Assembly (NCBI GenBank): GCA_013350335.1
Contig: CM023537.1
Location: 15,070,884-15,134,883, forward strand
DNA: 64,000 nt
Direction: 5' to 3'
DNA from: Chimonanthus salicifolius
Lineage: Eukaryota > Streptophyta > Magnoliopsida > Laurales > Calycanthaceae
Part shown: positions 36,401 to 46,796 of the stretch, piece after piece
Layout of the letters: the number at the start of each line of letters is the position of its first letter
Numbering within the stretch: position 1 is the stretch's first letter
The notes under the pieces: generated by a model
Database searches by the model: none
What the model was told of the DNA's origin: nothing
What the model saw: only the letters and a program-made list of their open reading frames with translations
Translations under genes and position numbers: made by a program

Positions 36401-39118
36401 ATTTGCCATGATCTTTAAAATTTCCAAAAGGAGAGAATGCATTGACTCAGAACTATGGCATTGGGTTCAAAGTGGTGGCAACTCAATCCTGTGACCTCAA
36501 TGTCAAAGCATAGAATGCATCAATGTGCTGCTAAAAACTCGAATCAAAGATGGCAATGGTTGGCCTAGAAGACTCTGGCATTTCAATTTTATGAAGACAA
36601 GTGAATGGATGCTTAAATGAAGGTGATAATGGTTGTGGGTGGTTGTGGGCACAAGTATGACATATAGACCATTCATCGGGTCAGTTACTCCATGACCATC
36701 GAACTCACACCAGTCTGTCTATAATGCCAGTCAATGCATCAAGTGGGACTCAAGTGCACAACATGGACCAACCGAAAGCTTCAATCATCTGCTTTTGTTG
36801 TACATAAGCTCAACAATGCCTGGTCAACCTATTTTTTGGGACTAAAACATGTCTGTCGTGGAGCCTGCCCAATGAATAACAGTCAAACATATGCATTGTG
36901 ATCTTGTGTGTGCCTTTAAAATCCCTATAAGTCAAACAACACTAAGAATCTTCACAGGGCCCTCCATCTCATAATCAGAAAAATGTCTTTTGAAATGTTT
37001 TAACTGATTTGCATGTGCTGAACTGTTTTTAGGGTTCAACCCAAATTTTCAGCACTGCTTTGAATCCAGTCAGAGAAATTAGATAGCAACAATGAAAAAT
37101 CAGCAAACAAATAAAATTAATAATCACAGCAAACATACAAGATCATTTACAAGAGATATTGTGATTCTTTTGCCCGGTAAACTCAATTGGTCTAGCATCA
37201 TTTCTGCATCTCGAAGTGAGCCATCAGAATTCAAAGCAATCAGATCCAGAGCATCTGCTTCAACATCTAGCTTTTCTTCAGCAGCAAGCTTCTTCAACCT
37301 GGTTACTAGATCAGCGTCTTTTATCTTGGGGAAAAGGTATTTCTGACACCGTGAAATAGCAGCTCGGGGCAAGTTATCTGGATCAATAGTTACAAATATG
37401 AAGACTACACGCAACGGTGGTTCTTCAAGGAAATTCAGAAAGGTTGCCCATGCTTTGAAAGGTAACACATGGCACTCATTTATAATGAAGACTTTATAAC
37501 GTGACGAGGGTAGAGCCATACAGATGCTCCTTAATAGGTGCCTAATTTTATCAGTCACTGTTGTATTGGTAGCATCCACTTCCTTCACGTATGAACTCTT
37601 CCCTGAGGACAAATCAGTGCATTCCCTACATAACCCACAAGGTTTGGTTTCTTCTGTAGATAGACAGTTCAAGGCCGATGCAAATATCCTAGCTGTTGAT
37701 GTTTTTCCTGTTCCCCGAGGTCCATGAAATAGATAGAGGGGGGCAATTCTTCCCCTTAAAATGGCATTTTTAAGAGACTGAACAACAATATCCTGGCCAA
37801 CCAATTCGTCAAAAAAACATGGCCTATATTTCTGGCTCAAACTTCTGTGGTCTGGTGCATTGTCAGCTTCTACAGCCAACGACAGTTCTTGCCCTTCTTG
37901 ACTTCTGCAGCTTGACCATCTTCTTCCATCCAACTGACTCAAACCCTCCAAATTGAGCTCGCCAAAGTTAGTCGACAGCTCATCATCACTTGCTGTATCT
38001 GTTGATGACACAACACCATCACAGTTGTTCATCAGCAAAGGGAGGTTTTGGGAAGTCTTTGAGAAACCTTTCTGCTTGTGTGAAGTTGATGATCTTTTCT
38101 TGCGATACAATGGCTGTCGTCCACAGAAAATGCTACTTCCTCTTCTCAAGGTATCAGAAAGTGATGGTGAACACCCACCGCTCCAGCCCCTATGTTTTGA
38201 ATTCCTTGACCAATAGCATGGAATTCCACATCCTTGGCTTCTCGGCAAATCCAACTGATCCAATTCATCCCCGTCAAAAGAAGCTGTAGTGCCATCCCAA
38301 GACCCAACAGTACTGGGATACCAATCTCCATATTTATTGAAAGAACTAGTAGATCCAGGTGTATGAGAATAAGATGAATCCTCTCTTTTGGAATTTCTCA
38401 ATATTTTGGAAGAATAGGACCAATTCTCATATCTAGACAATAAAGGAGAAGCAGTACGTGATGTGTATCCTACTTTGCAAGAAAATTTGTGAACTGAGAG
38501 CTGCAAATCCTCAGAATTGCAGTACTCTGTATCATCAGAATGCCCAATAGAAAGTGTTTGTATAGAGCTGGATGGAAGATCCAATTGCTTTGGTGTTATG
38601 GAGTTTCTGACAAAATGTTGTTTGGGGATGGCATCTTTCTTCAACTTCGGAGTCACTCTTGTCTTGGGTGCCTCCAAATTTGCCTCTTTGACTCTAAATA
38701 ACATTATGGGGTCCTCACTATAAGTGTCACCCTTAGAATCTCCCTTCTGAACATCACTGAAGCTGTCATTAGGGCTTCCTAGAACCAATGGGGACCTGTT
38801 CCTATCCACTCCATTGTCACTCGATTTACCAGAGTGCTGCCTCCAATTGTAGAGGAACACTTTTCTCCTATTGTTTTCACTTCTTGGACATAAACCTGTC
38901 TCAAGTTCTGACGAAACTAAAGATCCATTTGCTCCATTAGGGGTTCCTCTCACATCATGATCATGGTTCCAACCATAAGAGACCGCTAAGGACCTAGAAC
39001 TCAATGGGGACCTCCAAGATGAACTGGTTTCGGGGTCACGTAAGAATCTTGCTTTTTTAAGGGCAGTGAGTTCCTTCTTCAAGTGAAGGCCACAAGGATC
39101 AACACAGGCATCTGACAT
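24360..39118 (-). CDS. STI: STICHEL-type DnaX-like AAA protein, complete gene, 6 exons
   Basis: Joined exons 39118-37139, 36023-35804, 31684-31172, 28718-27947, 24636-24567 and 24458-24360 give 1217 residues, with every junction in phase at GT-AG sites. The ATG is fixed by an in-frame TAA 9 bases upstream. Order: a serine-rich N-terminus starting LHLKKELTALKKARFLRDPE (11-30); a domain related to the gamma/tau subunit of bacterial DNA polymerase III (about 427-660) with YRP.FFDELVGQ, Walker A GPRGTGKTS (466-474), four zinc-type cysteines (485, 494, 497, 500), Walker B region FIINECH (544-550) and SRC (589-591); then helical and C-terminal tail conserved in STI proteins. Arabidopsis STI (1218 aa, from memory) controls trichome branch number. 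The Walker B acid is Asn here. STI and STI-LIKE 1 are close paralogues, so co-orthology is possible. Confidence 0.92.
24567..24636 (-). CDS. STI: STI exon 5 (residues 1162-1185)
   Basis: A 70-bp exon, acceptor TGCAG|GGGATATG, donor GGAAAG|GTAGGC. Encodes GYESGPGCSGLICWKASRTY then RGK, matching the Cys-Trp tail of STI proteins (GYES..G...FCWN). Confidence 0.9.
24637..27946 (-). other. STI intron 4, with retroelement debris
   Basis: A 3.3-kb intron. It holds a deleted LTR retrotransposon at 25229-26660. The rest is AT-rich. A sequence starting CCAATGTTTTAAATATTGC near 26682 resembles one end of the element type at 4257-4639. Confidence 0.6.
25229..26660 (-). mobile_element. Deleted LTR retrotransposon with Gag zinc-knuckle remnant
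   Basis: Two direct repeats about 340 bp long (25557-25906 and 26318-26660) share CTTCGAGTTTGGCCATACCT and CACTCCACATGACTCTAGCA. The first extends to 25229, giving an LTR of about 678 bp with termini near TATCATGGG and CCGCGACA; the other copy starts TGTCACGGG and lacks its 3' half. Between them, on the minus strand, are two CCHC-like zinc knuckles with an in-frame stop after the first: CLWCYATKHRSWDC and CYVCHRVGHRSLDY (last Cys lost). An acidic frame follows (25876-26169). This layout suggests a Ty3/gypsy-type Gag; protease and polymerase are missing. No TSD. Confidence 0.6.
27947..28718 (-). CDS. STI: STI exon 4 (residues 905-1162)
   Basis: Acceptor TTCAG|GTGTTC gives GVLIACIAFGDVDIKSRAER, then FLSSITNSMEMVLRHNVEVR, and ends SPSLLHRNSLAANFDKES at CAT|GTGAGT. 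Without splicing the frame would stop one codon later (ATG TGA), so the exact donor matters. Confidence 0.92.
29571..29636. repeat. Compound (GT)n-(GA)n microsatellite
   Basis: GTGTGTGTGCGTGCGTGTGT and further GT units to about 29612, then AGAAAGAGAGAGAGAGAGAG to 29636. Lies in STI intron 3. Confidence 0.9.
30446..30483. repeat. G-rich tract
   Basis: A run of about 13 G residues followed by TGGGGGCGGTGGGAGGTGGG. Several G-runs of three or more in close spacing could form a G-quadruplex on the plus strand (C-rich in the STI transcript). Confidence 0.8.
30655..30930 (+). pseudogene. LINE reverse-transcriptase C-terminal relic
   Basis: Translation gives FYKTAIRPTKIWSRLLSNEQ, then RMSGITLKDGTRN (after a stop) and TAPVDEKN, in the order of plant L1 LINE patterns Y.TA.RP..LYG.ECW, MRMLRWMSG.T..D..RN and V.PI.EK. 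It is interrupted by stops and lies antisense to STI inside intron 3. Confidence 0.6.
31172..31684 (-). CDS. STI: STI exon 3 (residues 734-904)
   Basis: Acceptor CTCAG|TGACAG completes a Leu codon, giving SLTEAELERLKQALKILSEA and RSTWFTAALLQLGS. It ends KTLKQLLYTHGKLLSISETK at AAGG|GTATGC. The frame continues a few codons into the intron, which is not used. Confidence 0.92.
33683..33850. repeat. GAACCGG/CCGGTTC-rich repeat fragment
   Basis: AAACTGAACCGGCCCGTGGT, TTGAACCGGCAGTTCAACCG, GACCGGTTTTATTT. It shares GACCCACGGTT-like words with the ends of the 4257-4639 element. Boundaries unclear. Confidence 0.4.
34363..34550. repeat. Imperfect tandem repeat, about 65-bp units
   Basis: Words CACTTG.A.AGATTTAGTGCC, CTT.GGTGAAAC.CAAAC and CACACTTG recur three to four times between 34363 and 34550 with point differences and small indels. 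Confidence 0.6.
34905..35130. repeat. Direct repeat, about 115-bp period, two diverged copies
   Basis: TTTTGATTCATATATCATAT, ATTTAAATTGCATT-like and CATCAAATCATCA-like words repeat between 34905-35018 and 35019-35130. A short expansion, no coding. Confidence 0.45.
35190..35506 (+). pseudogene. LINE 3' end: RNase H tail, 3' UTR and poly-A
   Basis: Frame reads VANDVADFLAKAGVHLQTPA after a stop, the RNase H C-terminal signature (AN..AD.LAK.G), ending FLWV-stop. About 150 bases of T-rich 3' region follow, then A12 near 35495-35506. It is a 5'-truncated non-LTR insertion, antisense to STI in intron 2. Similar in type to 17786-18115, but the 3' regions differ. Confidence 0.65.
35804..36023 (-). 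CDS. STI: STI exon 2 (residues 661-734)
   Basis: Acceptor CTAG|GTTGGAGTT, donor AAGTT|GTAAGT. Encodes VGVVSDEKLLDILELAMSSD, then TAETVRRARELM and the MSQLAGLMMDIIAGTY helix, which follow the AAA core in DnaX-like proteins. Confidence 0.92.
36024..37138 (-). other. STI intron 1
   Basis: A 1.1-kb intron between the AAA core and the following helical region. AT-rich, no recognised element. Confidence 0.6.
37139..39118 (-). CDS. STI: STI exon 1 (residues 1-660)
   Basis: Contains the N-terminal Ser-rich region and the whole nucleotide-binding core. It ends ...SLVNDL at CTT|GTATGT in phase 0. Residues 100-400 carry many SS/RS-rich stretches and no recognised domain, as in other STI proteins. Confidence 0.93.
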
Positions 39119-41772
39119 TCTGGCTTACACTCTGAGTAACCAACTATAGATCTCCATTACAATAAGAACAGTTTAAAGATTCCAAACTTGATGGCCCTAT
39201 TTCAATATAATCCAGAGTAGACTAATATGAATCCTCTCTGTTAATCTGAAAGAAACTTCCCTTTCACATGTCGAAACTGGAGTTCAAATTTTAATTCAGT
39301 GATACCAAGTCCAACAGTATGAAAACTGATGATGGGATAATAGAAGGCTGGATCTTTATTCTGAAATTTCCACCTAAAAGCGAAGATAACCCATTAGTAA
39401 ACTAACTGATAACAATTAAATAGCAAAAAGATTTTATTAAAAAAAAAACACCACCAATAGCATGACCACCACCAAAATAATAGCCACTCTAAAAATCAAC
39501 AGTTGCTAATCAGCCAGCTAATTTCAGCTGGCGACAGGGAATTATATAGGAAGTCCATGTGTGATGATGAACCAAGCTACATGCCGGCAGCAGGAAAAAA
39601 AAAATCTATGCTATCCACAAGGGAGAAGTTAATCAGTCAGTTAAAATGTCACATGGGAAAAAGATACTGTACGAAGATGAATAAAGTTATTGATAGATAG
39701 ATGGACAGACAGAGAGAGAGGAAGGGTGGTCGATGGTGCAGAATGACAACAATCTGACTCTACATCCTCATGATCTATAAACTCAAAGATCCCAACAGAA
39801 TTCACATTAGCCTTGCAAAATTGAAAACATTATAACACAAATCCACCATCAAAATTCTTAAACCCTTTACAAACATTTGATCATGGATTTTAAAGACAGT
39901 GTACGGCCAAGCTGAAAATGTAACTTAACAACCAACATAGCAGTCTAAACTGTCATATCAGTCTTTGGAAATTTTAATCAATTATTTGGAGAAACAAAAT
40001 TCCACAGAAACCCACGAATATTTTAAAATTGTGAACCTCAAAACACATAATATTTTGTAAATACTCTTAACACTAAAAGTTTACTTCTGATCATGGTTTT
40101 AGATGTAGTTTAAGGCATCCCTAAGAACATGCATTTGATCATGGTTTTAAACATGGTTTAAGACCTTGCTAGGACTGAAAGCATTATGTAACAGCCATTA
40201 TAATAGATTAAAGATCAAAGAGTTGCATCAAACTGTTCCCCAACATCTACCCACCCCATTCCAACTCCCTACCCCTGTTTTTCTAGGAAAAAGAGAGAAA
40301 AATAACTGAGAGAATTTTTTAAAAGAAAACGAATGTTCACTCTTTCACAGTCTTAGGATTTCAGATGTAGATTAACATTAAAATAGGCTGTATTGGTGAA
40401 GAAATAGTCAAAATTTTGTATTGGTTAGGGCCGAAACCATTAGGAAATGGGTCTGTTTTAACCCATGCATATGATGAAAGACTGAAGGTAAAAGCCACTT
40501 GCATGAGAGAGAGAGAGAGAGAGCGCCAAAGACAACCATAAGAAGAAGAACAGAATAAGAAAAACATCTGAGCTTCCACCACATTGAAGATGAAGTGCTA
40601 AGTTAGACTAGATGTACAACGCAATGAATCCAAAATATTTTTTTTAGAAAGGAAAGAAACTAGATTTTTTTTTATAATGCATAACGACATTCAAATGCAG
40701 AAAAAGAGGAAAGAAAAAGAAAAACGAAGATGCAACTAACAAAAGCAGGTTTAATGAAATAACAGCTGCAAATCAACTTAAGATGTGAACTGATAAAAAA
40801 AAACTTTAAAGTGAAAGAAACGTGAATTGTGACTAACAGAAACCACCTGAAACATGATACAGGCTTCTTCGATAGGGATCAAAAGATTCACACTAACTAT
40901 AAAAATAGAAACTCAAAATTGAAAATTGAAAATTTTGGAAGCAAGAGTTGCCATATATATGATCTGGGTTTTTTCATTTGTCATCAAAAGAGTAGTAACA
41001 ACACATAAAACAGACCAAAAGCAACACAGATTATGCACCAATATAGAAAGACAAATAACGATTGAAATGAGACTAACCAATAGACTGCTCGAAACAAGAC
41101 TGGATTTCGTAACTAGGCACCAAAAGACTCATGACGGAGCAAATGCACTGAAGATCTGAGCTTCCACAGAAGGAAATGAGAAATTTTTTTGGGAGGAAAT
41201 TGCATGGACTTTTTACTGTAGAATTATTAGAAAATGAAATATGGATTCAAGAAGCGCAGATGGGTGAAAATGCAGCGAATCTACAAACAGTATGATCTTT
41301 TAGATCTGACAATTTTTTTTACAATGATGAAATTTCTAGGGTTTTACATTGGTTGGCGCCCCTGACAAAATAAAATCAAAAACTCCCTCCAAACTCCGCC
41401 GAGATTCCTTTTCGGCATTTTTTAATTCCATATCTTCCATTCTTTATTACCTCACTGTCAATTCTAGTTTCTTTCTTTTGTCCCTTTCAAAAAAAAAAAA
41501 AATCACGAACGACATGACATGTGAATAGGGTCAGATGCTCTTCCAATAAAAACTCTGATGAGACTCTACTAAGAAGAAATGTCATCACATCAATAACTAA
41601 AAATTATTATATACTTTATACTTATATAATAGCCTATCAAATAAATTTAAATATACAGAATTTGTAATTTAATTAATGGTATCTTTTGTTAGAATATTTT
41701 GCTTAAAGTATCTCACTAGCTTATTTTTAGTGAATGCCTATGCAATGACAAACTGTGTCGTTTTAATTGGAG
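39119..41772 (-). promoter_or_regulatory. STI upstream region (probable 5' UTR and promoter)
   Basis: No other gene is seen for 2.6 kb upstream of the STI ATG. (GA)n tracts at 39708-39720 and 40506-40522. GC content rises slightly around 41340-41420 (TTGGCGCCCC, CTCCGCCGAG), which could mark a transcription start far upstream with a leader intron, but no splice pair could be proven. Confidence 0.3.
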
Positions 41773-42174
41773 CAGGGGTGTAAAAAGGGCATGGCGAATA
41801 ATATATCGGCTGATAAATTTCTCTTTCTTATTTTTTTTTTTTAAATATTGGTATTATTTTATTTTTTCTGAATTTAAAAAAAAACCGATAAAGAAATTAT
41901 TTTTTTAAAAAAAAATTTTGAAATGTAAATATCGGCAGATATTTTGAATATCGGCCGATATATTGACCCGGGCTCATCACCATTTTGTTTTTTTTGTTTT
42001 TTTAAATACTGATATTAATCATATCGACCGATATCAGACCAATATGATTCGACGATATATCGGTCATATCGGCCAATATGAAACATGTATGGCTGATACA
42101 ATATGTATCGGCCTATATGATAAGAGGCTTAAAATCCGAATCATATCACGTATCGGCCGATATCTGTACCCCTG
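41773..42174. mobile_element. hAT-like TATCGG-family element with perfect 8-bp TSD
   Basis: Termini CAGGGGTGTAAAAAG and CTGTACCCCTG are inverted, and the octamer AATTGGAG occurs immediately on both sides (41765-41772, 42175-42182). The 402-bp interior contains at least eight TATCGGCCGATA-type words, mostly near the ends, and A/T homopolymers. The TSD length and CAGGG terminus point to the hAT superfamily. No transposase. Confidence 0.82.
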
Positions 42175-42196
42175 AATTGGAGTACACATTCTCACA

Positions 42197-42341
42197 CGGA
42201 AGAATTTTTCATCTCGCATTGGAATTCAATTTTTTTTAAATTCCCATTTTATCCTTCCAACCAACGCAAAAAGTGGAAGGGTAAAAAACAGATTTAAAAA
42301 AAAAAATTGAATTTCCATGTGAGATAAAAGGATTCTCCCCT
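42197..42341. mobile_element. Small foldback MITE
   Basis: Left arm GGAAGAATTTTTCATCTCGC then ATTGGAATTCAATTTTTTTT pairs with right arm AAAAAAATTGAATTTCCATG then TGAGATAAAAGGATTCTCC. It almost abuts the hAT-like element at 41773-42174. No target duplication could be fixed. Confidence 0.55.
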
Positions 42342-45300
42342 ATAAAACTGTTTACCCTTTTAACTGTAGATTACATTAAGATAAACTCGCAATTAAAATG
42401 TCATTTTACCATGGATTATTGAATGTTTAACAATATTTAAAGGTGGGATTTGAAAAATAGTCAATGTTGTTTATGTGTTGGCTGATATTTGCATACCATG
42501 TATAAACATATATTGGTCGATCCAATTTATCCATTAATCAAGTTGAATGAAAATAAACTAACCCATCAATATATTTTTAAACGAAATTTAATAAATTTTC
42601 TTTAGTTGCAAAATGATTGATATCTACGAATATAATATATTAGAACATTTGTTAATATTTAATATATATCAGTCAATATGTTAATACCACTATGTCAATA
42701 GTTAATGTATTCATTATTATTATTATGTTTAGATTTGGAACTCTCTATTTAGAGATCAACGTTTGACTGATTTACTACACCTCTTAGCATGTTGTGTAAA
42801 TTAGGAAACATGTACCCAAGTCTGAGTTGGCAAAAGCATTCATTAGTCAGTAATGAGTTGAGTTAATTCAATTTGCAGATGATTAGATAATTTATTTGTT
42901 TCAATGCTGCCTGCCAACCAACCAAAAGAAAGGTAATTGATCATGTTTGCAGTGAGCAACAAAGATAGAATGTATTAAACTCAATTTAATTAATAAATAG
43001 ACTAATTATGAACCTAATCATTTACTTATTATTAGGCAAAACTTTAACCTAAAAAGTATTAAATTAGGTCACATACGACACTCTATCCAAATCCACAATA
43101 AATAAATAAATCAAATCTTCATGTTAAGTTCATTAAATGTATACACAGTTTTACATTTATAGATGATATACATCTTCAAAAGTTAAACATTATTTATAAA
43201 GACATCATAATTTAACTTGTTATAAAAGCAAAACTATCTAAATAAGTCTAACATAAATTATACTCTTGTGTAAGGAAAAATAAATTTGTACTTAGTACTT
43301 ACTCTACTCATAAGTTACTTATAACCATTTCAATATGTGTCAAAATTACAAGTTCCTTTAGAAGTATTAGATAAATTGATTGAAAAAGTATCTATTGTCA
43401 CCAATATTTTAGCTATTTAACTATATTTAAGAATGTTAATTAACTGAAAAAATATATTTTTATTACGAACAACCCCAAGATCCCATCTTTCTCTGAGTAC
43501 AAGAGTGTTGAGTAAATTTCTAGATACACACAATCTTTCGTAATTGGCTCACAAATAAAGAATAAAAATAATAATTATCAGTGTAATGTTATGGCACCAA
43601 TGCATCATGTGATCGTATTGTTAGAAATATGTAATCAAAACACAAAATAAATCAAACCACCAGAATAATAATCCGATATTGAGATTTACGTAGTTCGACA
43701 AAAAACCTAATATTTTCAACACATGTCAGGTTCATGATCTATGAAAGTGAAAAAATTCACCCATATCATCCCTTAGTTAAATATTATTGTCATCTAATGT
43801 AAAGTCATTTATGTCATTTTCTATGCTTCTATATTGGTTAGACACTGAATTATAGTAGTCTAGCCTATTGCTTGCCCAATTTAACCTGCATGAGTTAAAA
43901 ATACAATTTTTAAATTAAATATGCTTAATGGTTGCTCTTCCAAACTACAAACATGCATCTAATTCACTTTCAAAAAATTATATCTATAAATGCCTGTTAT
44001 CATTGTTGAAATTATTTTGCTTAGGCTGCGAATCCATCTCGACCTGCGGGGCTTAGATGAATGGGGCTCAATTCATCGAGATGGGTGCATTTGAAAGATA
44101 TTTTTAAAATTATTTCACGTATAAAACATCATGTATATTCGATTTTGAAAAAAAAAATTAATAATTTAAAAGACAACAATCAAAATGGAGTCAAATTTGA
44201 ACGAATTTCAGACAAATAATGTGATTATTTTTTAATAAGTTCAAGTTAAATAAAGAGTGAATACAGAAAAAGGAATTCATATGGAGAAGGAAGTGATTTT
44301 GTCCATTATTGCCAAATTGTGAAAAGCATAAGCAAAGAGGATAGGAAGCCTTTTTGCTTGAGATGATTTCACACGCAAAGTGAGAAAGAAAGCAAAATAG
44401 AAGTGAGTTCAGGCTCTGGAGAAGAAGAAGAAATTATCAGTACCTTTTGCCAATAAGGGAAACTGAAAGGAGACAAAAGACCTTCTGTCCTTCATTTACT
44501 GGAAACATGCGAGGCCTTTACCGACTTTCGAGGTACCTAAAGACCAACTCTTCCACTTTCTTAATCAATATGTAATTACATACAAAAACAAACACACACT
44601 TTCCAAATCCAATGTATCCATCTTATCCAAGCTCACTTCTCCATCTCGTATCTCCATAATTCTATTTACTCATTTCTCCATTCTAAGTCTGAGACTCGAG
44701 TTCTATGATATCACATTTTAATAAATTCATGTTAAAATTTAATTAACTCGATTTGAAATATTGACTCGAATTACTCAACCCGACTTAATTTGAATTTTTT
44801 ACCTGAGTCAATGTGAGTGGTATTTTATAACTTGCTGCAAATGGGTCGAATCAGATTACGTCAGATCAGATTAAATTTTATACGGGTTTTATTTTTTCAA
44901 CCCAACTTGACATGAAATATACAATTACATAATACAAACTCATTGATTTCTCAAGTCAGATTAAAATCCAACTCAAGTTTCACTCCTACTCCATTCCAAA
45001 TGCAATTAATTACATGCTTAAGAAAAACAATTACACACAATACTAGTGTCTTTTTATAATAAGAGAGATCGATATATTTTTCCACCATTGAGATGATGAG
45101 AAGTAGACAAAATGACAATTTCGACATCCATTTCTATCAAACAAAGAGTAATCATGATAGACGTGTCTTAACACTAATTCTTGATTCTTAAAAGGGCTAC
45201 CAAACATGATAAAAAAAGTTCCCTTCAAGGTATGAAATTTCATTTGTAATTATTTATTGTTTGAAGGTGACAAAAATAGATGACAAAAATTTAAAATTAG

Positions 45301-45868
45301 TAATATCTAACCAAATGTGCACACTAGAGAGAGAGAGATTATAGTTTGTTCATCACTTCGTCTCGTTTCATGACTTTTTAATATAATGAATAGAAATTTT
45401 AATTCATGATGAACTATTAAAGTTCTAATAATAAAAAACTATTTTCATTTGACATTGTTAGTGTGCTTTAAAATAAGAATGTACATTTTATTTTTTACTT
45501 TTGTAATATCACGAGACACTTGCCAACTTGCCACACTTGATCTAGAGTATTTAACCAAGTGATTTACAACTTAGGTTTTGTTTAGTATTTAGAAATATTG
45601 AGAATGAGAATGATTCTATGAAAGTTAGTGTGTTTGGTAGATAGAATGGTTTTAAAAATGTTAACTAAGAATGATTTTGATTATTTTTTCCCTTTTAATT
45701 CTTTTTTGAAAAATAAATATCATCTTCACTTGAGAGAACTATTCTTATCCTATCATGAATGAGCTACCAAGCATATCATAGACTAGTGTTATGTACTTAT
45801 GTCAAATTACCACTATAATAAATGTATAATTATTTAAAGTTTTTAGACAGATAAATCCTTTAAATTGG
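42342..45868. other. AT-rich intergenic stretch
   Basis: 3.5 kb with no exon-like frame. At 44700-44980 there is low-complexity DNA of GACTCGAATTACTCAACCCG type similar to 2830-3000. Nothing else recognised. Confidence 0.55.
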
Positions 45869-45877
45869 TTGACATTT

Positions 45878-46049
45878 TTTTTTTTTGAATTTAAGTGTGG
45901 GAAACCGTAAAAAACCCAGCGTAAAATCCCTACAGGTGATACCCACTGCCCTTAGGACACACCAAGTGAGACCATGGGATCTCGAATATAGCACCTCCTA
46001 CTTTCTAAAGTAGGAAATTACTAGTTAAACTACACCTACATGGGCTAAA
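45878..46049 (-). mobile_element. tRNA-like SINE, family A, with TSD and poly-A
   Basis: On the minus strand: GTGTAGTTTAACTAGTAATT (A-box-like), TATTCGAGATCCCATG (B-box-like), the family A 3' signature GTGTCCTAAGGGCAGTGGGT, and an A12 tail. TTGACATTT lies on both sides (45869-45877 and 46050-46058). The best full-length copy of family A in this window. Confidence 0.75.
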
Positions 46050-46058
46050 TTGACATTT

Positions 46059-46514
46059 ACTTGTATGACTAATTTGCCATGTGCTCTAGTTTTAATATGC
46101 AGCAAGAAAATCAATGTGTAACTAATATGGGATATTAGTGCATGCACCCTTAGTTTTATTTGTCACCTTCATGAGTCATGACCTCCTTATCTTGTCAAAC
46201 GAAAAAAACAATTTCTTAATCTATTTAAATATTAAAATTTATCATCAGCTCAGATTTCCATCTAGTTGATGTAACAAAAGGGATATAAAAATGTAAAGAT
46301 TTTCTTTTTACAGACTTCATGTTTCAATCAATCATTCATCTGACTAAATTTATATCAAATAGATTGAGACTTTAATTCATAATAAAATTTGATATTTAAA
46401 TAGTTTTGCTTACCTTTCTCGTTTGGAATCATATCTGAATTACAATATACAATAACCTATGGGGTAGCGATCTTCCTATATGTATTTTGTGTAATTTGAC
46501 ATAGATATTAAGTC
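46059..46514. other. AT-rich spacer
   Basis: No gene or bounded repeat seen. Confidence 0.4.
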
Positions 46515-46796
46515 ATTCATCGACCGATTTATACAAACAAGGTATCAAAATTCATATACTTTGAATTTTATGAACTCTGAGAATAATTTTAAGTGAAAAG
46601 GGTATAGTTTTAGATTTAAAAATCGTACCCAAAGAATTTAAGAAAAATAACCTTCCCTCTTAATTCTTTGGGTACAATTTTTTAAGCCCAAAACTATATC
46701 CTTTACACTTAAAACCAGTCCCAGAGTTCATAAATTTTAGAGTAGATAAATTTTGATACCTTGTTTATAGAAATCGATCGAAAAACGGCCTTGTTT
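46515..46796. mobile_element. Foldback MITE, copy 1
   Basis: Left arm ATCGACCGATTTATACAAAC then AAGGTATCAAAATTCAT pairs with right arm ATAAATTTTGATACCTTGTT then TATAGAAATCGATCGA. The centre also pairs (AATCGTACCCAAAGAATT with AATTCTTTGGGTACAATT), so almost the whole 280 bp is one imperfect hairpin. A second copy is at 51224-51533. Confidence 0.7.

Noticed and set aside
37524..38723. Several 60-100 codon plus frames opposite STI exon 1
   Set aside because: Shadow frames opposite a long, clearly homologous coding exon.
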